5,501 nucleotides of DNA. Origin: Bacteroidales bacterium 45-6. Its GTDB lineage: Bacteria; Bacteroidota; Bacteroidia; Bacteroidales; Dysgonomonadaceae. Below, piece after piece: positions 1 through 5,501 of the stretch. Numbering within the stretch: position 1 is the first letter of the stretch; every line of letters begins with the position of its first letter. Location: positions 1 through 5,501 of the forward strand of contig MKRS01000686.1 of NCBI GenBank assembly GCA_001897035.1. The letters are read 5' to 3'. The notes beneath the pieces are model-generated. The model was not told where the DNA came from, ran no database searches, and saw only the letters and a list, made by a program, of their open reading frames with translations. The translations under genes and the position numbers were made by a program.

Positions 1-642
1 GACTGTTGGCAGTGACGGTAATGTGTCGAAGAAAGATTTTTGAAGAGCAACTGTTTGTTTCTTTTTCCAGGTTTGAAAGATGCCACCCTTGTATAACATT
101 TGTGGAATTAGCCGCTTTCTTGATGAAGAAAGATAGTCAGGCTTAGGTGAATTATAGCCTGCTGTCCAAGTGAATTTATTTGATGGTTTGTTGATGTAAC
201 TATCGAATGGATTGCGCAGATTGCCTGATATGTAAACGCCTTGGACTTCAAGGGATGCGAAATCAATCAATTGTCCTTTGTCGTTGTATGCTACTAAGAC
301 AAAATCGATGTTGCCGGCAGACTGACCATTTTTATCAAGAAGTCTAATTTCAGAGAGTGAAGTCCATTTGGTCTTTTCGTCAAAAGCGAATTTCGCAGCA
401 TTTTCAATTATCAACCAGTCTTCCCGAAATCTTGTTGGGCAAGTGATAACCGGATTATTGTTATGAAAAACACTGCAAACTCCTAAGGGATCGTTTGCCT
501 TGTCTTTTGTGCAGTTAGGGACTTTATTATTAAATGGGCACAGTTTCTTGTCACGGTATCTTTTTGCTTTTACCGTTTCATTGATTATTGGGAAGCCAAA
601 AACTTCCCCTAAAGGATTATTGTTTTTTTCGTTTGTCGTCAT
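1..642 (-). CDS. NotI-family type II restriction endonuclease, N-terminal part (C-terminus beyond left edge)
   Basis: This reading frame is open from an ATG at 642-640 to the window edge: 214 codons with no stop. The start is well fixed, because an in-frame TAA lies four codons upstream and the next Met is far inside. Four cysteines at residues 35, 44, 56 and 68 sit in the pattern CPF-x6-C-x9-GVC-x11-CPxR. As I recall the NotI protein, it has the same CPF...C...GVC...CPNR arrangement, which forms its Fe-Cys4 DNA-contacting fold. Further on, Asp113 (GNIDFVLV) and LEVQ (Glu132, Gln134) match the NotI PD-(D/E)xK-type core, which uses Glu-x-Gln. A later PQMLYK segment (about residue 183) resembles YQMAYK of NotI. 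The inferred role is cleavage of a specific, probably GC-rich, double-stranded site; the target cannot be read from this sequence. NotI is about 380 residues long, so a sizeable C-terminal part should lie to the left. G+C is near 40%, below its neighbours, which suggests transfer. No methyltransferase is in view. Family assignment is fairly sure; activity and specificity are inferred. Confidence 0.82.
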   Translation of the reverse strand, partial: MTTNEKNNNPLGEVFGFPIINETVKAKRYRDKKLCPFNNKVPNCTKDKANDPLGVCSVFHNNNPVITCPTRFREDWLIIENAAKFAFDEKTKWTSLSEIRLLDKNGQSAGNIDFVLVAYNDKGQLIDFASLEVQGVYISGNLRNPFDSYINKPSNKFTWTAGYNSPKPDYLSSSRKRLIPQMLYKGGIFQTWKKKQTVALQKSFFDTLPSLPTV

Positions 643-646
643 AAGG

Positions 647-654
647 CAAATTTA
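647..654 (-). promoter_or_regulatory. Candidate Bacteroidota -7 promoter element of the restriction gene
   Basis: On the minus strand this reads TAAATTTG, an exact match to the Bacteroidota -7 consensus TAnnTTTG. It ends four bases before the ATG of the NotI-like gene, so transcription would start at or next to the start codon and give a leaderless or nearly leaderless mRNA. No TTTG -33 element is seen at the usual distance, so the call rests on one box and could be chance in an A/T-rich stretch. Confidence 0.3.
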
Positions 655-655
655 C

Positions 656-677
656 AAAAAAATCTGTCGGCCGATAG
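656..677 (-). terminator. Weak candidate terminator / palindrome between the TlpA-like gene and the NotI-like gene
   Basis: On the minus strand the near-palindrome CTATCGGCCGACAG (677-664; core TCGGCCGA perfect, one A/C mismatch outside it) is followed by A and seven T. It lies after the stop of the TlpA-like gene and could act as a rho-independent terminator. The stem is short with almost no loop, so it would be weak. It might instead be a protein-binding site, or nothing. Confidence 0.3.
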
Positions 678-746
678 GTTTTGTCCGCCTTATGAGGGTG
701 GTCGACTGTCTTTTTACAATTGGTGACATCGCGGGGTTTTCCTCGT

Positions 747-1805
747 TTAGGGCAGCAATTCGCTCAATTTGGCCTCCAAGGCTTCTCCCCTTAAGTTTTG
801 TGCAACAATCTTGCCGGTTTGGTCGATCAGCAAAGTGAACGGAATCGACTGTACGGCATAGATTTGGGAAGCGTTGCCGTTGGCATCGTTCAGTTGTATC
901 CACGACATCCTGTTTTCAGCCACTGCTTTCAGCCAGCTTTCCTTGTCTTTGTCCACCGAAATGCCCACTACTTCGAGTCCCTTCGACTTGAATTTGGCAT
1001 AAGCAGCCACAACGTGTGGCATTTCTTCGATGCAAGGCCGGCACCACGATGCCCAAAAGTCCACCAATACATATTTCGACTTGCCCACGTAGGCCGACAA
1101 GGATACTTTTGCGCCGTTCACATCCACCACTTCCACATCCTGGTATTGGTTGCTGGATAGCATTTTTTCTTTTGCTTCGACAGACTTCTGCAACATCTTC
1201 ACTTGTTCCTTTTGGGTGAATGCCGGACGAGCGTTTGTGAGAAGCTCCTTCAATTGCGTCGAAGTCAGCTGGTAAGCGATCGAGCCAAACAATTGCTCGC
1301 CGGTGGGGTTCTGCATGTTTTCTTTGGCATAGGCAAACACCACGCCTACAATCTGTTTGATGAGTGCCTCCTGTTGCTCCTGCGTTGTCACTTGCGAGGC
1401 TTTTTGCTGCAGGGCGAGTACATCCGACTGCATTTTCTGGAACTGGTCGTTGGTCTTGGTGCCTGACACCGTGTAGCCTTGCTGCGCCTTCTCTTCGATG
1501 ACAATGTCGCCGGGTTCGCGCACGAAGGTCATGGAGGGAGTTTTGCCGTCCGGCACTTTGGGTGTAATTACATTGAAATCAGGTTCTTCTTTGGCCTCAC
1601 CTTTGAATTGGAATTCATCCCCTTTCACAACGGTGGAGTCCAAGACTTTTGTTTCGCCTGTCTCAAAATTCATTTTTTGGAGCAACAGCACTTTGCCGTC
1701 GAGAGATTTATCGGTGAGCTTTCCTTTCACTGCAAAAGAAGTACCCTTCCCGCAGGAAGTCAGCATCAATACGGAGGCAGTGGCCCACAATAGTAGTTGT
1801 TTCAT
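747..1805 (-). CDS. TlpA-like thiol-disulfide oxidoreductase lipoprotein (DUF4369 + thioredoxin-like domain)
   Basis: A 352-residue protein with a lipoprotein signal: Lys near the start, a hydrophobic stretch, then lipobox LTSC with the acylated Cys at 18. The following residues (GKG) lack the acidic surface-export signal of Bacteroidota, so a periplasm-facing location is more likely. Residues about 24-110 look like the beta-rich DUF4369 domain common at the N-terminus of these proteins. A helical linker rich in Gln and Lys follows, then a thioredoxin fold from about 225 to the end, with WCRPC (Cys255, Cys258) and the expected cis-proline in SIPF (Pro322). Family members reduce or shuffle periplasmic disulfides; the client is unknown. 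The gene is divergent from groES and lies 104 bases upstream of the NotI-like gene on the same strand. Its G+C near 50% matches the housekeeping genes. Domain call is secure; the physiological role is inferred. Confidence 0.93.
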   Translation of the reverse strand: MKQLLLWATASVLMLTSCGKGTSFAVKGKLTDKSLDGKVLLLQKMNFETGETKVLDSTVVKGDEFQFKGEAKEEPDFNVITPKVPDGKTPSMTFVREPGDIVIEEKAQQGYTVSGTKTNDQFQKMQSDVLALQQKASQVTTQEQQEALIKQIVGVVFAYAKENMQNPTGEQLFGSIAYQLTSTQLKELLTNARPAFTQKEQVKMLQKSVEAKEKMLSSNQYQDVEVVDVNGAKVSLSAYVGKSKYVLVDFWASWCRPCIEEMPHVVAAYAKFKSKGLEVVGISVDKDKESWLKAVAENRMSWIQLNDANGNASQIYAVQSIPFTLLIDQTGKIVAQNLRGEALEAKLSELLP

Positions 1806-2029
1806 AAATTATGTTCTGTATAATGATAAATAAAAACATAAAAGTACGTATTTTATCTTAGATTCTACTTTTGAAGGGGAAAAAAGGTATGCTTCCGGTT
1901 TCACTGTCAACTTGTCTTATCGTGTCACTGCATTTCTGTCATTTTTCGGTTTGGCACGAATTTCGCTATGGTGACGGTGTAAAATTTAACATCAACATTA
2001 ATCATATAACAATTAAAAATTGTAGAGCT
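1806..2029. promoter_or_regulatory. Divergent intergenic region between the TlpA-like gene and groESL
   Basis: These 224 bases separate two oppositely transcribed genes and must hold both promoters. The left third (1806-1866) is very A/T-rich. The middle carries TGTCA three times (1905, 1923, 1937) and TCACTG twice (1901, 1925). The right part has a sigma-54-type -24/-12 motif and an A/T-rich leader before groES. On the plus strand there is an exact TAnnTTTG box (TACTTTTG, 1866-1873), but no TTTG -33 partner upstream. I see no CIRCE inverted repeat and no convincing promoter for the leftward gene. Confidence 0.6.
1951..1967 (+). promoter_or_regulatory. Candidate sigma-54 (RpoN) -24/-12 promoter for groESL
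   Basis: The sequence TTGGCACG-AATT-TCGCT matches the sigma-54 consensus TGGCACG-N4-TTGCW at all but one defined base (TCGC for TTGC). The invariant GG (1953-1954) and GC (1965-1966) have the exact 12-base spacing. Transcription would begin near 1978 and give a leader of about 52 bases. The position, strand and spacing fit a promoter of groES. Sigma-54 needs an enhancer-binding activator; the repeated TGTCA/TCACTG motifs just upstream are possible but unproven sites. Many Bacteroidota encode RpoN. Confidence 0.5.
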
Positions 2030-2299
2030 ATGAACATTAAACCTTTAGCAGACAGAGTGCTTATTAAGCCAGCTGCGGCAGAAGAAAAAACCGTAAGTGG
2101 AATCATTATTCCCGACACAGCGAAAGAAAAACCGTTGAAAGGTGAAGTTGTTGCCGTTGGTGGTGGAACAAAGGATGAAGAGATGGTCTTGAAAACAGGC
2201 GATCAGGTGCTTTATGGTAAGTATGCCGGAACTGAAATTGAACTCGATTCAGACAAATACCTGATTATGCGTCAATCAGATGTTTTGGCAATCCTTTGA
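2030..2299 (+). CDS. groES: Co-chaperonin GroES (Hsp10)
   Basis: An 89-residue protein of normal GroES length, beginning [10 protein letters not shown], the canonical first strand. Residues about 18-35 ([18 protein letters not shown]) form the mobile loop, in which the Ile-rich segment docks onto the GroEL apical domain. VVAVGGG (40-46) and the C-terminal [13 protein letters not shown] complete the fold. GroES forms the seven-subunit lid over the GroEL cavity in the cytoplasm and closes it for ATP-driven folding. The reading frame stays open 53 codons further upstream, but GroES proteins start here and the upstream codons look like non-coding leader, so I chose the ATG at 2030. No Shine-Dalgarno motif precedes it, which is usual for Bacteroidota. 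groEL follows 89 bases downstream, and no terminator intervenes. Confidence 0.98.
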   Translation: MNIKPLADRVLIKPAAAEEKTVSGIIIPDTAKEKPLKGEVVAVGGGTKDEEMVLKTGDQVLYGKYAGTEIELDSDKYLIMRQSDVLAIL

Positions 2300-2385
2300 T
2301 TTCTACAATTCAACATTTGAGAATTAACAAAAATCATTTATTAAACAATTTCCGGAATATTTAATCGGACAAAAATTGACAATAA

Positions 2386-4023
<1,638 letters not shown>

Positions 4024-4050
4024 TATCAAGCGAAACCATAAATTCAATAG

Positions 4051-4086
4051 AGAGACTTTCCCGAATAGGGGAGGTCTCTTTTTTTT
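4051..4086 (+). terminator. Rho-independent terminator of groESL
   Basis: The arms AGAGACTTTCCC (4051-4062) and GGGGAGGTCTCT (4068-4079) pair over 12 positions, two of them G-U, around a five-base loop GAATA. A run of eight T (4079-4086) follows. It lies 27 bases after the groEL stop codon. Confidence 0.93.
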
Positions 4087-4125
4087 GTTAGAGGCATTCT
4101 ATCTTTTAATCATGTCTAAAATGCA

Positions 4126-4158
4126 AAAAGCATGGATTCATATAAAATCCATGCTTTT
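4126..4158 (-). terminator. Rho-independent terminator of recA
   Basis: A perfect 13-base inverted repeat, AAAAGCATGGATT (4126-4138) and AATCCATGCTTTT (4146-4158), encloses a 7-base loop. Read on the minus strand it lies 25 bases after the recA stop and its descending arm ends in five T, then GCATTTT. The plus-strand side also ends in four T, so it may stop transcription in both directions and back up the groESL terminator. Confidence 0.85.
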
Positions 4159-4183
4159 CTTTATGCAAATTTTTCAGGAATGT

Positions 4184-5200
4184 TTATGCCTTGTCTTTCA
4201 ATGCTTGGAAAATCAAACCTTCGAGTTCTTCCGCCAATTCGGGATTATCTTTCACCACTTGTTTTGCGGCATCGCGGCCCTGGGCGATTTTGGTGTCGTT
4301 GTAGCTATACCACGAACCGCTCTTCTTGATAATGCCCAGTTCGGAACCCAAGTCGATGATTTCTCCGCTCTTGGAAATTCCTTCTCCGTACATGATGTCG
4401 AATTCCGCTTTGCGGAAAGGAGGTGCTACTTTGTTTTTCACCACTTTCACGCGGGTAGAGCTGCCTTTCACTTCGTCGCCGTCTTTCAATTGTCCGATTT
4501 TACGGATGTCGAGGCGCACGGAAGCGTAAAACTTCAAAGCGTTCCCCCCGGTGGTTGTTTCAGGATTTCCGAACATCACGCCGATCTTGTCGCGCAACTG
4601 GTTGATGAAGATGCAGGTCGTGTTTGTCTTGCTGATTGTTCCAGTGAGCTTGCGCAAAGCCTGCGACATCAATCGGGCTTGCAACCCCATTTTGGAATCG
4701 CCCATTTCGCCTTCCAGTTCAGCTTTTGGCGTGAGTGCAGCCACCGAGTCGATGACGATGATGTCGATAGCCGATGAGCGGATCAGTTGTTCAGTGATTT
4801 CCAAGGCTTGTTCGCCGCTGTCGGGCTGCGAGATCCACAGGTTGTCGATGTCCACGCCCAATTTTTCTGCGTAAAAGCGGTCGAAGGCATGTTCTGCGTC
4901 GATGAAAGCTGCGATACCTCCTGCTTTCTGGGCTTCTGCAATGGCGTGGATGGCCAAAGTGGTTTTACCCGACGATTCCGGGCCAAATATTTCAATCACG
5001 CGCCCGCGGGGATACCCTCCGACACCCAATGCCACATTCAATCCGATAGAGCCAGTTGGAATAACGGCTACGTCTTCCACTTTTTCATCGCCCATCTTCA
5101 TGATGGAACCTTTGCCGAAGTTTTTTTCTATTTTGTCCGTTGCGGCCAAAAGGGCCTTTAATTTTTCGTTGCTTGGTGTAGCTTTCTGTTCTTCCGCCAT
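4184..5200 (-). CDS. recA: Recombinase RecA
   Basis: A 338-residue RecA, full length. It polymerises on single-stranded DNA in the cytoplasm, drives ATP-dependent strand exchange and, in many bacteria, triggers LexA cleavage. The Walker A motif GPESSGKT is at 73-80 and Walker B IIVID at 147-151; the catalytic Glu is in FGPES (Glu75 here). DNA-binding loop L1 covers about 163-173 ([11 protein letters not shown]) and loop L2 about 201-219 ([19 protein letters not shown]), both intact. The C-terminus is short and only modestly acidic ([10 protein letters not shown]). The start ATG has an A/T-rich upstream without Shine-Dalgarno. Only 36 bases separate it from the bcp stop, with no clear promoter or terminator between them, so recA is probably co-transcribed with bcp. 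I see no recognisable LexA box in that short gap; any SOS control would have to act upstream of bcp. Confidence 0.99.
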   Translation of the reverse strand: MAEEQKATPSNEKLKALLAATDKIEKNFGKGSIMKMGDEKVEDVAVIPTGSIGLNVALGVGGYPRGRVIEIFGPESSGKTTLAIHAIAEAQKAGGIAAFIDAEHAFDRFYAEKLGVDIDNLWISQPDSGEQALEITEQLIRSSAIDIIVIDSVAALTPKAELEGEMGDSKMGLQARLMSQALRKLTGTISKTNTTCIFINQLRDKIGVMFGNPETTTGGNALKFYASVRLDIRKIGQLKDGDEVKGSSTRVKVVKNKVAPPFRKAEFDIMYGEGISKSGEIIDLGSELGIIKKSGSWYSYNDTKIAQGRDAAKQVVKDNPELAEELEGLIFQALKDKA

Positions 5201-5236
5201 AAACTATTTTTTGATTGTTTTTTTATTGTGTTATTT

Positions 5237-5501
5237 TTATTTTATTTCAAGAATCTGCTCGGCATGTTCTTTTGTATTAATTGATTTTGGACCAATTATT
5301 TCCTGGATTACACCGTTTTCGTCCACGATAAAAGTAGTACGAAGAATTCCCATATATTTACGTCCAGCCATGGTTTTCTCGGCCCAAACGCCAAAGAGAT
5401 TCACCAATGTCTTGTCAGTGTCGGCAATCAGGTCAAAAGGCAATTCATACTTCGCAATAAACTTTTGATGAGATTGCTCGCTGTCCACACTTACTCCAAG
5501 T
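5237..5501 (-). CDS. bcp: Bcp-type peroxiredoxin (thioredoxin-dependent thiol peroxidase), C-terminal part
   Basis: The last 87 codons of a gene that enters from the right edge; the reading frame remains open to the edge (complete codons from base 5500). It starts in view with LGVSVDSEQSHQKFIAKY, continues LPFDLIADTDKTL and FGVWAEK, and then RKYMGILRTTFIVDENG, which is the Bcp/PrxQ signature; the Arg in GILRTTF is the conserved active-site arginine. The peroxidatic Cys lies in the N-terminal half and is outside the window. These enzymes reduce hydrogen and organic peroxides using thioredoxin. A GTG at 5488-5486 could be mistaken for a start, but it is the Val codon within the conserved VSVDS strand. 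The gene lies directly upstream of recA, an arrangement I recall from other Bacteroidales. Confidence 0.94.
   Translation of the reverse strand, partial: LGVSVDSEQSHQKFIAKYELPFDLIADTDKTLVNLFGVWAEKTMAGRKYMGILRTTFIVDENGVIQEIIGPKSINTKEHAEQILEIK

Noticed and set aside
500..838. A 112-codon plus-strand open frame crossing the 643-746 gap.
   Set aside because: It is antisense to the NotI-like gene and to the end of the TlpA-like gene, and shows no domain; the minus-strand frames carry the recognisable motifs.
1871..2029. A 53-codon in-frame N-terminal extension of groES.
   Set aside because: GroES proteins start at MNIKPLADR; the upstream codons show no family similarity and overlap the likely promoter.
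4085..4777. A 230-codon plus-strand open frame.
   Set aside because: It is antisense to recA and its residues (rich in Phe, His) are the mirror of a real coding frame; it also begins in the terminator region.
4902..5468. A 188-codon plus-strand open frame.
   Set aside because: It lies antisense to recA and bcp, both unmistakable genes, and has no recognisable motif.
5486..5488. GTG as a start for a short 83-residue peroxiredoxin.
   Set aside because: The frame continues upstream with LGVS, which matches the conserved Bcp strand, so the gene is a full one cut by the window edge.

Overview
The window looks like chromosomal DNA of a Bacteroidota member, most likely order Bacteroidales. The evidence is a DUF4369/TlpA-type lipoprotein thioredoxin, GroES and GroEL sequences of the Bacteroidales type (GroEL ends in a Met/Gly-rich tail), a bcp-recA gene pair, and start codons preceded by A/T-rich sequence without Shine-Dalgarno motifs. 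The housekeeping genes run at roughly 48-50% G+C in the lines I counted; the leftmost gene is nearer 40%.

Layout, left to right. Bases 1-642 (minus strand) carry the N-terminal 214 codons of a gene running off the left edge. It reads as a NotI-family restriction endonuclease, with a four-cysteine metal-binding motif followed by an Asp...Glu-x-Gln nuclease core. It is the accessory element of the window, and no partner methyltransferase is visible. Bases 747-1805 (minus) encode a lipoprotein of the TlpA/thioredoxin family with a WCRPC active site. A divergent regulatory region of about 220 bases separates it from groES (2030-2299, plus) and groEL (2389-4023, plus). That region holds a good sigma-54-type -24/-12 promoter candidate and no CIRCE element. 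groEL ends in a strong intrinsic terminator. A second hairpin lies just before the end of recA (4184-5200, minus), so the two transcription units converge there. Just upstream of recA, and probably co-transcribed, is the C-terminal part of a bcp-type peroxiredoxin (5237-5501, minus), cut by the right edge.

Functionally, most of the window concerns stress and maintenance: protein folding (GroES/GroEL), thiol redox control (TlpA-like protein, Bcp) and recombinational repair (RecA). The restriction enzyme gene appears to have been added beside this conserved block. The most interesting points are the NotI-like nuclease, its very short or absent leader, and the possible sigma-54 control of the chaperonin operon.
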